Assembly: GCF_039523415.1 (NCBI RefSeq)
Contig: NZ_BAAAFG010000016.1
Coordinates: 186,001-250,000, forward strand
Length of the DNA stretch: 64,000 nucleotides
From: Gangjinia marincola
GTDB lineage: Bacteria; Bacteroidota; Bacteroidia; Flavobacteriales; Flavobacteriaceae
Direction of reading: 5' to 3'
Part shown: piece by piece, positions 7,417 through 16,643 of the stretch
Layout: the number at the start of each line of letters is the position of its first letter
Position numbering within the stretch: position 1 is the stretch's first letter
Notes under the pieces: generated by a model
Database searches by the model: none
What the model was told of the DNA's origin: nothing
The model's input: only the letters and a program-made list of their open reading frames with translations
Program-made: the position numbers and the translations under genes

Positions 7417-10042
7417 GGGACGCTAGACTTTTTTCAATTGCTTCAATTTTAGCCTCGGCATCTGCCTTTTTCTTTTCTTCAACCGCGATAACCTTTTCTG
7501 GAGCGTTGTTCACAAAGCGCTCATTCGATAACTTTTTATTGACAGATTGTAAAAATCCTTGGGTATAAGAAAGCTCTTCATTGAGTTTAGCAATTTCTGC
7601 CTCCACGTCAATAGTTCCCTCAACCGGAATGAAATATTCGGTTGATTTAACCCTAAAGGATAACGCACCATCAACGGCAGAATCGGTATGGTAAATGGCT
7701 GAAATTCCGCCCAATTTACGAATCACCTCATCATGAGAGGCTGTATTTTTGTCTGTATTAAGCACATGTAGTTCAATCGAATCTTTGTACGAAATGTTCT
7801 TCTCTTTTCTAATTGAACGTATCGCAGTAATAACCTGTACCGCTTGATCAAAAGATTCGAGTAATGTAGTATCGTATGTTTTTGTCATCTGTGGCCATGC
7901 CGAAACAATTAGCGCCTCTTCTTTCTTTCTATCACTGATGCTGTGCCATAGTTCTTCTGTTAAAAAAGGCATGAAGGGATTAAGGATCGTTAGATTTTTT
8001 TCTAGCATACTAACGGCAACTTGCTTTGTTTTTGAATCAATTTTTTCCCCGTAAGGTGGCTTTATAATCTCTAACAACCAGCTACAAAAGTCATCCCATA
8101 CTAAGCGATACGTAGCCATTAAGGCATCGCTGATTCGATATTTGGAAAAATGATCCTCAATTTCAAGTAGTGTTTTTTGAAATTTAGCTTCATACCAGGC
8201 TAGACCTGTTTTCGCATAGGTTGGCTGATCGGTTGTATGATCCACTTCCCATCCACTGATTAATCGGTAGGCATTCCAAATTTTATTGCTAAAGTTCTTT
8301 CCTTGCTGGCATAGTGCTTCGTCAAACATCAAATCATTCCCTGCCGCGCTACTCAATAAAAGCCCTACCCTAACCCCATCTGCGCTAAATTCATCAATTA
8401 GTTTAATCGCATCTGGAGAATTACCTAAAGATTTAGACATCTTTCTACGTTGCTTATCACGCACTAAACCAGTGAGATACACATTTTCAAAAGGTCGTTT
8501 ACCGGTATACTCATAGCCCGCAATGATCATACGTGCCACCCAAAAGAATAAAATATCCGGACCTGTAACTAAGTCATTTGTGGGATAATAATAGTTAAAT
8601 TCTTCATTTTCTGGATCGCGAATCCCATCAAAAACACTCATTGGCCAGAGCCAGCTAGAAAACCAGGTGTCCAAAACATCAGTTTCTTGGATTAATTCTT
8701 GAGGGATAATCTTTTTTCCAGACTTTTTTGAAGCCAAAGATGCAGCTTCTTTTGCAGTTGCGGCAACCACAAAGTCATCTTTACCTGAGCCGTAATAATA
8801 GGCAGGAATTTGTTGACCCCACACCAATTGCCTGGAGATATTCCAGTCCCTGATATTTTCCATCCAGTGACGGTAGGTGCTTTCAAATTTCTTTGGAAAT
8901 AGTTTTACTTCCTCATTTTTAAGTACAGCATCGATGGCGGGCTGTGCCAAATCTTCCATTTTTAAAAACCACTGGTCGCTAAGACGAGGTTCTATCACCG
9001 CTTTGGTTCGTTCAGAAGTTCCTACCTTATTGGAGTAAGCTTCGGTCTTTAACAAACTATTCTTTTGCGCTAACTCTTCAACAATCTCTTTTCTTACAAC
9101 AAAACGATCTTTACCTTCATAGTGGAGTCCTTCCGCGTTAAGCGAAGCATTATCATTAAATATGTCAATAACATCCAGCTTGTGTTTATCACCAAGAATT
9201 TTATCATTTTCATCGTGCGCAGGGGTAACTTTTAAACAACCTGTACCAAACTCCATATCCACATACTCATCAAAAATAATAGGCACTTCTCGTTCAACGA
9301 TAGGTACAACAGCCTTTTTACCTTTTAAATATTTAAATCGCTCATCATTAGGATTAATACAGATCGCGGTATCCCCAAAAATAGTTTCGGGTCTGGTGGT
9401 GGCGATAGTTAGCGCTTCTTCACTATCGACTATGGCGTAGGTGAGATAATATAAATTACCTTGACGTTCCTCATAATTTACCTCTTCATCAGACAAGGTG
9501 GTTTTAGCTTCAGGATCCCAATTCACCATGCGGTAGCCCCTATATATTAAACCTTTATCGTACAAATCAATAAAAGACTTGATTACCGCCTGTGACATAT
9601 CCTCATCCATTGTGAACTTAGTGCGTTCCCAATCGCAAGAGGCTCCTAAACGCTTAAGTTGCTCTAGTATGACTCCGCCATATTTTTCTTTCCATTCCCA
9701 GGCGTGTGCTAAAAACTCTTCCCTACTTAAGGAATTTTTATCTATTCCTTCTTCTTTAAGTTTAGCAACAACCTTGGCTTCTGTCGCAATAGAGGCATGA
9801 TCAGTGCCAGGCACCCAGCATGCATTAAATCCTTTAAGCCTGGCACGTCTAATCAATACATCTTGAATGGTATTATTTAGCATGTGCCCCATGTGTAACA
9901 CACCAGTAACATTAGGTGGCGGAATTACGATCGTGTAGGGAGTACGTTCATCTGGAACAGAATGGAAATAGTCATTTTTCATCCAGTAGTCATACCACTT
10001 TTTTTCTACTTGTTTTGCGTTATATAAAGGCGCTGATGCCAT
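7409..10042 (-). CDS. valS: Valyl-tRNA synthetase
   Basis: Class I aminoacyl-tRNA synthetase charging tRNA-Val, with an editing (CP1) domain against threonine. The protein is 877 residues from the chosen start MASAPLYNAKQVEKKWYDYW. The HIGH-type motif HMGHM follows PPPNVTGVL near the N-terminus, and KMSKSLGN lies past the middle. The C-terminus is a coiled coil rich in Glu and Lys, as expected for ValS. An upstream in-frame start at 10129 would add 29 residues that do not resemble the family. Transcription is opposite to the DUF1573 gene. Confidence 0.96.
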   Translation of the reverse strand: MASAPLYNAKQVEKKWYDYWMKNDYFHSVPDERTPYTIVIPPPNVTGVLHMGHMLNNTIQDVLIRRARLKGFNACWVPGTDHASIATEAKVVAKLKEEGIDKNSLSREEFLAHAWEWKEKYGGVILEQLKRLGASCDWERTKFTMDEDMSQAVIKSFIDLYDKGLIYRGYRMVNWDPEAKTTLSDEEVNYEERQGNLYYLTYAIVDSEEALTIATTRPETIFGDTAICINPNDERFKYLKGKKAVVPIVEREVPIIFDEYVDMEFGTGCLKVTPAHDENDKILGDKHKLDVIDIFNDNASLNAEGLHYEGKDRFVVRKEIVEELAQKNSLLKTEAYSNKVGTSERTKAVIEPRLSDQWFLKMEDLAQPAIDAVLKNEEVKLFPKKFESTYRHWMENIRDWNISRQLVWGQQIPAYYYGSGKDDFVVAATAKEAASLASKKSGKKIIPQELIQETDVLDTWFSSWLWPMSVFDGIRDPENEEFNYYYPTNDLVTGPDILFFWVARMIIAGYEYTGKRPFENVYLTGLVRDKQRRKMSKSLGNSPDAIKLIDEFSADGVRVGLLLSSAAGNDLMFDEALCQQGKNFSNKIWNAYRLISGWEVDHTTDQPTYAKTGLAWYEAKFQKTLLEIEDHFSKYRISDALMATYRLVWDDFCSWLLEIIKPPYGEKIDSKTKQVAVSMLEKNLTILNPFMPFLTEELWHSISDRKKEEALIVSAWPQMTKTYDTTLLESFDQAVQVITAIRSIRKEKNISYKDSIELHVLNTDKNTASHDEVIRKLGGISAIYHTDSAVDGALSFRVKSTEYFIPVEGTIDVEAEIAKLNEELSYTQGFLQSVNKKLSNERFVNNAPEKVIAVEEKKKADAEAKIEAIEKSLASLT

Positions 10043-10169
10043 ATTTTGGTCTGATTTTTGAAATAGTAGGTAAAAATACGAGGATTTTAAAAGATAGCCT
10101 TCTGTTAATATTATTTTTTGCACAGGCAAATAATACAGACTACTTTTATCTTTCTTTAAATCATAAATT

Positions 10170-10574
10170 ATGAAAAAATTTAGCCTATTGATTATTGTTG
10201 CCTTTACAAGTGTAACTATGATCGCTCAAAAACAAGCTAAGATCAAATTTAAAACTAAAACTGTTGATTATGGTGAGATTGAATATGACAGTAATGGGGT
10301 TAGGAGTTTTGAATTTACAAACACTGGAAATGCACCGTTAGTGATAACGCGGGTCAATTCATCTTGCGGTTGTACAATCCCTAAAAAACCTGAAAAGCCA
10401 ATTCAACCCGGAGAAACCGGAGTTATTGAAGTTAAATATGACACTAAACGACCCGGACCTATTCGTAAAACAATTACCGTAGAATCGAATGCAGAACAGA
10501 GTACTGTTGCACTAAAAATTAAAGGGTTGGTAAAAGCTAAGGATACTAAAAGTGTATTAGAAAAGACTAATTAA
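10170..10574 (+). CDS. Exported DUF1573 protein
   Basis: A 134-residue protein with a signal peptide (about 1-19, cleaved near IAQ) and a DUF1573 domain, an immunoglobulin-like fold abundant in Bacteroidota. The family hallmarks are visible: KTVDYGEIEYDSNGVRSFEF, then NTGNAPLVITRVNSSCGCTIP with the SCGCT motif, then PGETGVIEVKYDT. Its role is unknown; such proteins are periplasmic or surface exposed. It stands alone between valS (opposite strand) and a terminator, so it is probably monocistronic. Confidence 0.9.
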   Translation: MKKFSLLIIVAFTSVTMIAQKQAKIKFKTKTVDYGEIEYDSNGVRSFEFTNTGNAPLVITRVNSSCGCTIPKKPEKPIQPGETGVIEVKYDTKRPGPIRKTITVESNAEQSTVALKIKGLVKAKDTKSVLEKTN

Positions 10575-10610
10575 GTCTATTACCTAGGAAGCAAATTGTT
10601 TATAACTATA

Positions 10611-10650
10611 GCAAAAGGCTGATTCATTAGAATTGGCCTTTTGCTTTTTT
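10611..10650 (+). terminator. Rho-independent terminator after the DUF1573 gene
   Basis: Perfect 9-bp stem GCAAAAGGC (10611-10619) and GCCTTTTGC (10636-10644) with a 16-nt loop, followed directly by six T. It separates the DUF1573 gene from the aminotransferase-murB unit. Confidence 0.85.
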
Positions 10651-10720
10651 AGCTGTTTTCTGCGGAAAAGAGCGCGATATTTCGGACTTTTACAGTCTTA
10701 TTGACCATAACAAAATCGCT

Positions 10721-11911
10721 ATGCCAGCTATTTCTGAAAAAGGAATTGCGATGCCAGAATCGCCCATTAGAAAACTCGTTCCCTACGCCGAAAAAGCGTA
10801 CGCCGCAAAAAAAACAGTATATCATCTAAATATTGGTCAGCCCGATATCAAAACACCGCACGCTGCGATGGAAGCTGTGACAATGCACTCATTGGATGTG
10901 CTTGCATATACTCGTTCTGATGGATCTGAAGGTTATCGAAACAAAATTGCGTCCTATTATCAAAAGAATACTATTGAGGTCACTTCAAAAGACATTATTG
11001 TAACTACAGGAGGTAGTGAGGCCTTACTATTTGCTATGGGTTGTATAGCGGATCAAGGCGATGAAATCATTATCCCAGAGCCTTTTTATGCCAATTACAA
11101 TGGTTTTGCAACAGCATCTGGCGTAACCGTAGTACCGGTTCAATCTAAAATTGAAAACAATTTTGCGCTCCCGCCCATATCAGAATTTGAGCAGCTCATT
11201 ACCCCCAAAACAAAAGCTATTCTTATCTGTAATCCAGGTAATCCCACAGGATATTTATATACAAAGGATGAAATCAATCAACTGGCGGATTTAGTAAAAA
11301 AACACGATCTTTTTATCGTTGCTGATGAAGTTTACAGAGAGTTTGTTTATGATGGTCATCAACATTATTCTATTATGGCTAAAAACGGACTGGATCAACA
11401 TGCCATTATGATTGATTCTGTCTCAAAAAGATATAGCATGTGTGGTGCAAGAATTGGCTGCCTTGTCTCAAAGAATAAAGAAGTTATGGCGACGGCAATG
11501 AAATTTGCCCAAGCCAGATTGAGTCCGCCAACATTTGCTCAAATCGCCGCTGAAGCTGCATTACTTACACCAGATTCATATTTTACTGAAGTAAATCAAG
11601 AGTATGTCTCACGAAGAAATACCTTAATCAAAGGTCTAAAATCTATCAAAGGTGTGAGGGTAGGAATACCAAATGGCGCATTTTATTGTGTCGCAGAGTT
11701 ACCTGTTGACAACGCTGAAGAGTTTGCCAAATGGTTACTTGAAAGTTATGATTATAAGAATGAAACAATAATGGTTGCCCCAGCCCAGGGGTTCTACTCT
11801 ACACCCAATACCGGATTAAATCAAATTAGAATCGCTTATGTTCTCAATGAAGATAGTTTGCGTAAATCTGTCGAGATTTTAAGACACGCATTAGAAGAAT
11901 ACAACAAATAA
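10721..11911 (+). CDS. Pyridoxal phosphate-dependent aminotransferase, class I/II
   Basis: A 396-residue fold-type I aminotransferase of the aspartate aminotransferase group. The N-terminal HLNIGQPDIKTP is a substrate-loop signature, NPGNPTG lies mid-protein, DEVYREFVYDG carries the cofactor-binding Asp and Tyr, and SVSKRYSMCGARIG contains the Schiff-base lysine. Substrate specificity (aspartate, aromatic or other) cannot be fixed from these motifs. It overlaps murB by one base (TAATG), so the two are co-translated or at least co-transcribed. Confidence 0.9.
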   Translation: MPAISEKGIAMPESPIRKLVPYAEKAYAAKKTVYHLNIGQPDIKTPHAAMEAVTMHSLDVLAYTRSDGSEGYRNKIASYYQKNTIEVTSKDIIVTTGGSEALLFAMGCIADQGDEIIIPEPFYANYNGFATASGVTVVPVQSKIENNFALPPISEFEQLITPKTKAILICNPGNPTGYLYTKDEINQLADLVKKHDLFIVADEVYREFVYDGHQHYSIMAKNGLDQHAIMIDSVSKRYSMCGARIGCLVSKNKEVMATAMKFAQARLSPPTFAQIAAEAALLTPDSYFTEVNQEYVSRRNTLIKGLKSIKGVRVGIPNGAFYCVAELPVDNAEEFAKWLLESYDYKNETIMVAPAQGFYSTPNTGLNQIRIAYVLNEDSLRKSVEILRHALEEYNK

Positions 11912-12927
11912 TGCAAAAAGAATTCAATCGATCACTTAAAGAATTCAATACGTTCGGTATTGATGTTAAGGCCAAAGAATATATTTCGGTTTCTACAGCT
12001 GATCAACTCATAAAAGTTCTTGATACCCATCGTCCAGAAGAAATATTCTTACTAGGAGGCGGAAGTAATATGCTTCTAACAAATGACGTATACAAGACGG
12101 TAGTTCATCTTAATCTAAAAGGCAAAAAAGTTGTAGAACGAAATGATAATAAAGTTATTATAGAATGCCTAGCAGGAGAAAACTGGCACGAGTTTGTATT
12201 ATGGTCTATTGATCACGATTACGGCGGGCTAGAAAATTTATCGCTCATACCGGGAAATGTTGGCACCTCCCCTATCCAAAATATAGGTGCATATGGGGTT
12301 GAGCTTAAGGATGTATTTCATGCGTGTGAAGCTGTAGAAATAGCTTCGGGTGAGATTAGAAAGTTTAGTAAGGAAGAATGTGAGTTTGATTATCGCCATT
12401 CTATTTTTAAAAGTGATTTAAAAGGAAAGTTTATTATCACTAAGGTATTCTTCCGCTTGACGGAAAAAAACCACGTTCTCAATACGTCATATGGAGTTAT
12501 TGAAGATACTCTAACTAAAAAGGGAGTTGTGAATCCTACCATTAAAGATGTATCCAATGCTGTGATACAAATAAGACAATCTAAACTTCCAGATCCTAAA
12601 CATTTAGGAAATAGCGGAAGCTTTTTTAAAAATCCTGTTATCCCAAAAGAAACCTTTGAACAACTAAAGAAAAAACACCCGCAAATGCCCATGTACGCAG
12701 TTTCTAAAACCATGGTTAAAGTTCCCGCAGGATGGCTTGTTGATCAATGCGGATTAAAGGGATTTAGAGATGGAGAAGCAGGGGTTCATAAACATCAAGC
12801 CCTGGTCTTGGTAAATTACGGAAATGCCACGGGAGAAGATGTTTTATCGTTAGCTAAAATGGTTCAGCAAACGGTAATGGATAAATTTGAAATATCCTTA
12901 GAGGCCGAGGTTAACATTATTGCATAA
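11911..12927 (+). CDS. murB: UDP-N-acetylenolpyruvoylglucosamine reductase
   Basis: Reduces UDP-GlcNAc-enolpyruvate to UDP-MurNAc with NADPH and FAD, the second step of peptidoglycan precursor synthesis. The 338-residue protein is a type I MurB: FNTFGID at the start, the FAD-binding LLGGGSNML, GLENLSLIPGNVGTSPIQNIGAYG, and GNSGSFFKNPV with the catalytic serine. PAGWLVDQCGLKG near the end is also typical. It is translationally coupled to the upstream aminotransferase and ends in a shared terminator. Confidence 0.96.
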   Translation: MQKEFNRSLKEFNTFGIDVKAKEYISVSTADQLIKVLDTHRPEEIFLLGGGSNMLLTNDVYKTVVHLNLKGKKVVERNDNKVIIECLAGENWHEFVLWSIDHDYGGLENLSLIPGNVGTSPIQNIGAYGVELKDVFHACEAVEIASGEIRKFSKEECEFDYRHSIFKSDLKGKFIITKVFFRLTEKNHVLNTSYGVIEDTLTKKGVVNPTIKDVSNAVIQIRQSKLPDPKHLGNSGSFFKNPVIPKETFEQLKKKHPQMPMYAVSKTMVKVPAGWLVDQCGLKGFRDGEAGVHKHQALVLVNYGNATGEDVLSLAKMVQQTVMDKFEISLEAEVNIIA

Positions 12928-12955
12928 AAAAAGCCTCACATAGTGAAGCTTTTTT
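12926..12955. terminator. Bidirectional terminator between murB and the fasciclin gene
   Basis: The stem pairs AAAAAAGC-TCAC with GTGA-GCTTTTTT around a 3-nt loop and one internal mismatch (12935/12947). A-tract and T-tract flank both sides, so it can stop transcription from both convergent genes. It begins inside the murB stop codon. Confidence 0.8.
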
Positions 12956-12971
12956 GAAAGGTTGCGTTATG

Positions 12972-13598
12972 TTATTCTTTCATAAGTACTTTATCGATCA
13001 CGTGAACAACTCCATTTGAAGCGTCTAGATCAGTTGCTACAACAGTAGCTGTATTTCCCTTACCATCTTTGATCATTACTTTACCATCTTTTACCATAGC
13101 AGTAAATTTTCCTCCGCCGGCAGCTTCAACTTCGTATTTTCCATTGTTGCTCTCTATCGCTGCAGTTAAATCTGCTGCCATTACCTTAGCAGGTACAACA
13201 TGATAGGATAATATTCCTTTTAAAGCATCTTTATTATCTTCTTCTAGAAGACTGGCTAAAGTACCTTCTGGCAGTTTTTCAAATGCTGCATTCGTAGGAG
13301 CGAAAACGGTATAAGGTCCTTCTCCTTGCAACATTTCAACTAATCCGGCAGCTTTCACAGCAGATACAAGCGTCGTATGATCTTCAGAACCCATTGCTAC
13401 TCCTACCACAGAGTTCGCTTTGAATTCTTCGGCTTTTTTCGCTTCAGCTTCGGCTTCCATTGCCTCTTTTTCTTCTTGAGCTTTCTTTTCCATTTCCATT
13501 TTTTCAGCTTCAGCTTGCTCTTTCTTCTTAGCATCATCACAAGAAGTAAAAGCTAACCCTACTGCCAAAATCATGGCATAATAAAATGTTGATTTCAT
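12972..13598 (-). CDS. Fasciclin-domain lipoprotein
   Basis: A 208-residue surface lipoprotein. From the chosen start MKSTFYYAMIL a lipoprotein signal leads to the lipobox FTSC at about residue 19. A strongly charged segment of Glu, Lys, Ala and Met (about 23-60) forms a coiled-coil spacer, and one fasciclin (FAS1) domain follows, with the H1 motif YTVFAPTNAAFEKLP and the H2-like GNTATVVATDLDASNGVVHVID. FAS1 domains mediate adhesion. The in-frame start 7 codons upstream would spoil the signal peptide. Confidence 0.9.
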   Translation of the reverse strand: MKSTFYYAMILAVGLAFTSCDDAKKKEQAEAEKMEMEKKAQEEKEAMEAEAEAKKAEEFKANSVVGVAMGSEDHTTLVSAVKAAGLVEMLQGEGPYTVFAPTNAAFEKLPEGTLASLLEEDNKDALKGILSYHVVPAKVMAADLTAAIESNNGKYEVEAAGGGKFTAMVKDGKVMIKDGKGNTATVVATDLDASNGVVHVIDKVLMKE

Positions 13599-13701
13599 AG
13601 TTATATAATTTTTGTCCAAATTACTGTTTATGTGACCTTTAATTCCAAAAGTATTTGTAAACTTAAGTTAAAAAAAATACAATGTAGGAATACTTTTTTC
13701 T

Positions 13702-13732
13702 TTTGAAGTATGCCATCTTAATCGTATTTTTG
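13702..13732 (+). promoter_or_regulatory. Promoter of the membrane protein-GT2-sigma operon
   Basis: TTTG at 13702-13705 and TATTTTTG at 13725-13732, spaced 19 bp, match both halves of the Bacteroidota promoter (-33 TTTG, -7 TAnnTTTG). The start codon at 13737 is only 4 bp beyond the -7 box, so the message would be leaderless or nearly so. Confidence 0.6.
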
Positions 13733-13736
13733 TCTC

Positions 13737-13943
13737 ATGAAATTACTAGTGTTCACGATCATATTATTACTCTTAGCGGTCGCAGGAATAGCGATCAAGA
13801 TTTGGGCTAAGAAGGACGGTAAATTTGCAGGAACCTGTGCAAGTCAAAACCCATACCTTAATAAAGATGGCCAGGCATGCAGTTTTTGCGGTAAACTCCC
13901 GGAAGACCAAGTAGATTGCAATGAACCTGCAACAAGCAAATAA
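13737..13943 (+). CDS. Small membrane protein with cysteine pattern like NqrM
   Basis: A 68-residue protein with one N-terminal membrane helix (about 3-23) and a soluble tail with four cysteines in the pattern GTC-x13-CSFC-x10-C. The layout resembles NqrM (DUF539), a maturation factor for Na+-translocating NADH:quinone reductase, which also has a single helix followed by clustered cysteines. The likeness is from recall of the pattern only and no nqr genes are in the window, so the function is left open. It abuts the glycosyltransferase gene directly, stop to start. Confidence 0.6.
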   Translation: MKLLVFTIILLLLAVAGIAIKIWAKKDGKFAGTCASQNPYLNKDGQACSFCGKLPEDQVDCNEPATSK

Positions 13944-15047
13944 ATGTCAGAAGTTATTTTCTGGCTCTTTGCCGCTTTAATTGCGATCAATTGCATTTAT
14001 TACCTTTCTTTTTTTAAGCTGGCATTTCATAGAAATCCTGAACCTAGAGATCAATCATTTGGTGTATCTATTGTAATTTGTGCAAAAAACGAAGTAGATG
14101 CTCTGCAGGGATTACTACCAAAACTCCTACAACAGGATTACCCTAATTTTCAAGTGGTGTTAATTAATGATTCCTCCAATGATGGCACGCTGGAAGTTAT
14201 GCAACGATTTGCTGATCAGGACAACCGCGTAGACATTGTAGATGTAAAGAATAATGAAGCTTTTTGGGGAAATAAAAAATATGCCCTTACACTGGGTATA
14301 AAAAAAACCAGGTATAACCATTTACTATTTATTGACGCAGATTGTCAGCCTTTTTCTGATCAATGGATTGGCGAAATGATGGGTCAGTTTAGTGAGCGTA
14401 AAGATATTATTCTTGGGTATGGAGCTTATCACAAAAAATCTTCATTTTTAAATAAGCTTATACGTTTTGAAACGCTATTAACCGCTACTCAATATTTAAA
14501 TTATTCTTTATGGGGCAATCCTTATATGGGCGTAGGCAGAAATCTCGCTTATAAAAAAGAGTTGTTTTTTGAAAACAATGGATTTGTTAATCATATCAAA
14601 TTAAAATCTGGAGATGATGATCTCTTTATTAATGAGGTAGCAAAAGGTTCAAATACCGCCATATGTATCTCTCCCCAATCGTTTACGTATAGTATTCCAA
14701 AGGTAAAATATGTTGATTGGATAAGACAAAAACGCAGGCACGTATCCACGGCGGTTAAATACAAACGACGAGACAAGTTTTTACTTTCCTTATTTTATAT
14801 TTCGCAACTTAGCTTTTGGATTGCCCTCCCCTTATTATTTCTATTTTCCCCCTCATATTTATCGTGGTTCTTTATCGTATTTTCAATACGTTTAGTGATT
14901 CAATGGTCTAGTATGGGAAGTATTGCTAAAAAACTAAAAGAGCAAGATTTAATTGTTTTTCTTCCGTTTTTAGAACTCATCTTAATTATTCATCAATTAC
15001 TTATCTTTAGTGCTAATATTGTTTCAAAACCAACCTATTGGAAATAG
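13944..15047 (+). CDS. Glycosyltransferase family 2, membrane-anchored
   Basis: A 367-residue GT-A enzyme that probably moves a sugar from a nucleotide sugar to a lipid or envelope glycan. One N-terminal membrane helix (2-25) is followed by the GT2 core: VSIVICAKNEVDAL, NDSSNDGT, and the metal-binding DxD in LFIDADCQP. KSGDDDLFINEVAKG and the later KRRHVSTAVKYKRRDK resemble the acceptor-side ED and QxxRW-like region. Two or three hydrophobic segments close the protein. It starts at the base after the stop of the upstream gene and overlaps the sigma factor gene by 10 bp. Confidence 0.88.
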   Translation: MSEVIFWLFAALIAINCIYYLSFFKLAFHRNPEPRDQSFGVSIVICAKNEVDALQGLLPKLLQQDYPNFQVVLINDSSNDGTLEVMQRFADQDNRVDIVDVKNNEAFWGNKKYALTLGIKKTRYNHLLFIDADCQPFSDQWIGEMMGQFSERKDIILGYGAYHKKSSFLNKLIRFETLLTATQYLNYSLWGNPYMGVGRNLAYKKELFFENNGFVNHIKLKSGDDDLFINEVAKGSNTAICISPQSFTYSIPKVKYVDWIRQKRRHVSTAVKYKRRDKFLLSLFYISQLSFWIALPLLFLFSPSYLSWFFIVFSIRLVIQWSSMGSIAKKLKEQDLIVFLPFLELILIIHQLLIFSANIVSKPTYWK

Positions 15048-15610
15048 AAAACAACAAACTTGAGCATTACATAAGTTTAGCTAAGCAAGGCAATCAAGCT
15101 GCTTTTAGTTACTTATTAGATACTTTTTGGAGTTATGTATATGGATATCAACTTAAGCGAATTGAAAATGAGTTAGATGCCGAAGAGGTAACTATTCAAA
15201 CCTTTAGTAAGGCTTTTGATAAAATCAGCACATTTAAAGAAAATTATACATTTAAAACCTGGCTTATTACAATCTCAAGGAATATTCATATTGATATTAT
15301 TAGAAAAAGAAACGCTCATCACAGACGTGCCTTAAAGGAAGCTACAGCAGATAACATAAGAAAAATTGCAGACGAAACGCCCACAATAGAAGACAAACTA
15401 ATTAACGAACAACACCTTGCTCAGCTGTTAAATGATATTAAAAAATTAAAGCCCCACTATCAGGAGGTAATTAACTTGAGGTATTTTAATGAAAAAAGTT
15501 ATAAGGAGATTGCCGAAGAACTCAATGAACCGCTCAGCAATGTAAAAGTAAGGTTATTAAGAGCGAAGAAACTTCTTGCAGAGCTTATTACACAGCGATC
15601 AACTAATTAA
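15038..15610 (+). CDS. ECF-type RNA polymerase sigma factor (TTG start)
   Basis: A 190-residue sigma-70 family protein with only regions 2 and 4, hence extracytoplasmic-function type. Region 2 shows AFSYLLDTFWSYVYGYQLKR through FKTWLITISRNIHIDIIRKR; region 4 is the helix-turn-helix YQEVINLRYFNEKSYKEIAE ending LLRAKKLL. No ATG is available near the N-terminus; TTG at 15038 gives the family's usual start and overlaps the glycosyltransferase stop, indicating translational coupling. No anti-sigma gene is adjacent. Confidence 0.88.
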   Translation: MEIENNKLEHYISLAKQGNQAAFSYLLDTFWSYVYGYQLKRIENELDAEEVTIQTFSKAFDKISTFKENYTFKTWLITISRNIHIDIIRKRNAHHRRALKEATADNIRKIADETPTIEDKLINEQHLAQLLNDIKKLKPHYQEVINLRYFNEKSYKEIAEELNEPLSNVKVRLLRAKKLLAELITQRSTN

Positions 15611-15728
15611 ATATAAAATTGATCCCCCTTAATTTAGGTTTATAAGCTCATCACAAGAGAATTATCAAATAATTTCAGGGTTATTTTCTTTTTATAAAAC
15701 TAAGGTTAATACTTCATCACAAAGAGTC

Positions 15729-15757
15729 TTGAAATTATTCGGTTTATAGTATCTTTG
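15729..15757 (+). promoter_or_regulatory. Promoter of lipA-gap
   Basis: TTG at 15729-15731 and TATCTTTG at 15750-15757 with an 18-bp spacer match the Bacteroidota promoter (-33 TTG, -7 TAnnTTTG). The lipA ATG is 13 bp downstream. This is among the clearest promoters in the window. Confidence 0.7.
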
Positions 15758-15770
15758 TCAATAGAACGTT

Positions 15771-16643
15771 ATGAGAACAGAAACCCTTGCAATACCAAAG
15801 CCTAAACCAAAGCCTAAATGGCTTAGAGTTAAACTTCCTGTGGGTAAGAAATATACCGAATTACGAAGTCTTGTAGATAAATATGATCTTCACACAATTT
15901 GTACCTCAGGTAGTTGCCCAAATATGGGGGAATGTTGGAGCGAAGGAACGGCTACCTTTATGATTTTAGGTAATATTTGTACGCGTTCTTGTGGGTTTTG
16001 CGGAGTAAAAACAGGTCGCCCTGAACAAGTAGATTGGGATGAACCTGAAAAAGTTGCCCGTTCTATCAAATTAATGAAAATTAAACACGCGGTGGTTACC
16101 AGTGTGGATCGTGATGATCTTAAAGACATGGGTTCTATTATTTGGGCAGAAACGGTAAAAGCCATTCGCAGAATGAATCCAGCAACAACACTAGAAACCC
16201 TTATTCCAGATTTTCAAGGAATAGAAAAACACTTGGATCGTATTGTTGCAGTCTCTCCAGAGGTTGTTTCTCACAATATGGAAACAGTAAAACGACTCAC
16301 TCGTGAGGTACGCATACAGGCAAAATACGAACAAAGTCTTAGTGTATTAAAATATTTAAAGAATCAGGGAATAAATCGTACTAAATCAGGAATTATGTTG
16401 GGTCTGGGTGAGCAAGAAGATGAAGTTATTCAGACTTTACATGATTTGAGAGCGGCAGATGTTGATGTAGTTACCATTGGACAATATCTGCAACCCAGCA
16501 AAAAACATTTACCCGTCAAAGAATTTATTACTCCAGATCAATTTGAAAAATACCACCTTATTGGTAAAGATCTTGGATTTAAGCATGTAGAAAGCGGTGC
16601 TTTAGTACGTTCGTCTTACAAAGCACATAAACACATTCATTGA
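15771..16643 (+). CDS. lipA: Lipoyl synthase
   Basis: Radical-SAM enzyme that inserts two sulfurs into octanoyl groups on lipoyl domains. The N-terminal auxiliary cluster cysteines are C44, C49 and C55 (CTSGSCPNMGEC), and the radical-SAM CxxxCxxC is C70, C74 and C77 (CTRSCGFC). VVTSVDRDDL and the C-terminal RSSYKA serine ligand are also present. Length (290) is normal. It overlaps the gap start by one base (TGATG), so the two are translationally coupled, an uncommon pairing of lipoate and glycolytic genes. Confidence 0.97.
   Translation: MRTETLAIPKPKPKPKWLRVKLPVGKKYTELRSLVDKYDLHTICTSGSCPNMGECWSEGTATFMILGNICTRSCGFCGVKTGRPEQVDWDEPEKVARSIKLMKIKHAVVTSVDRDDLKDMGSIIWAETVKAIRRMNPATTLETLIPDFQGIEKHLDRIVAVSPEVVSHNMETVKRLTREVRIQAKYEQSLSVLKYLKNQGINRTKSGIMLGLGEQEDEVIQTLHDLRAADVDVVTIGQYLQPSKKHLPVKEFITPDQFEKYHLIGKDLGFKHVESGALVRSSYKAHKHIH

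Noticed and set aside
12390..12713. 107-codon minus-strand frame inside murB
   Set aside because: Antisense to MurB's conserved motifs; no start context or relation to neighbours.
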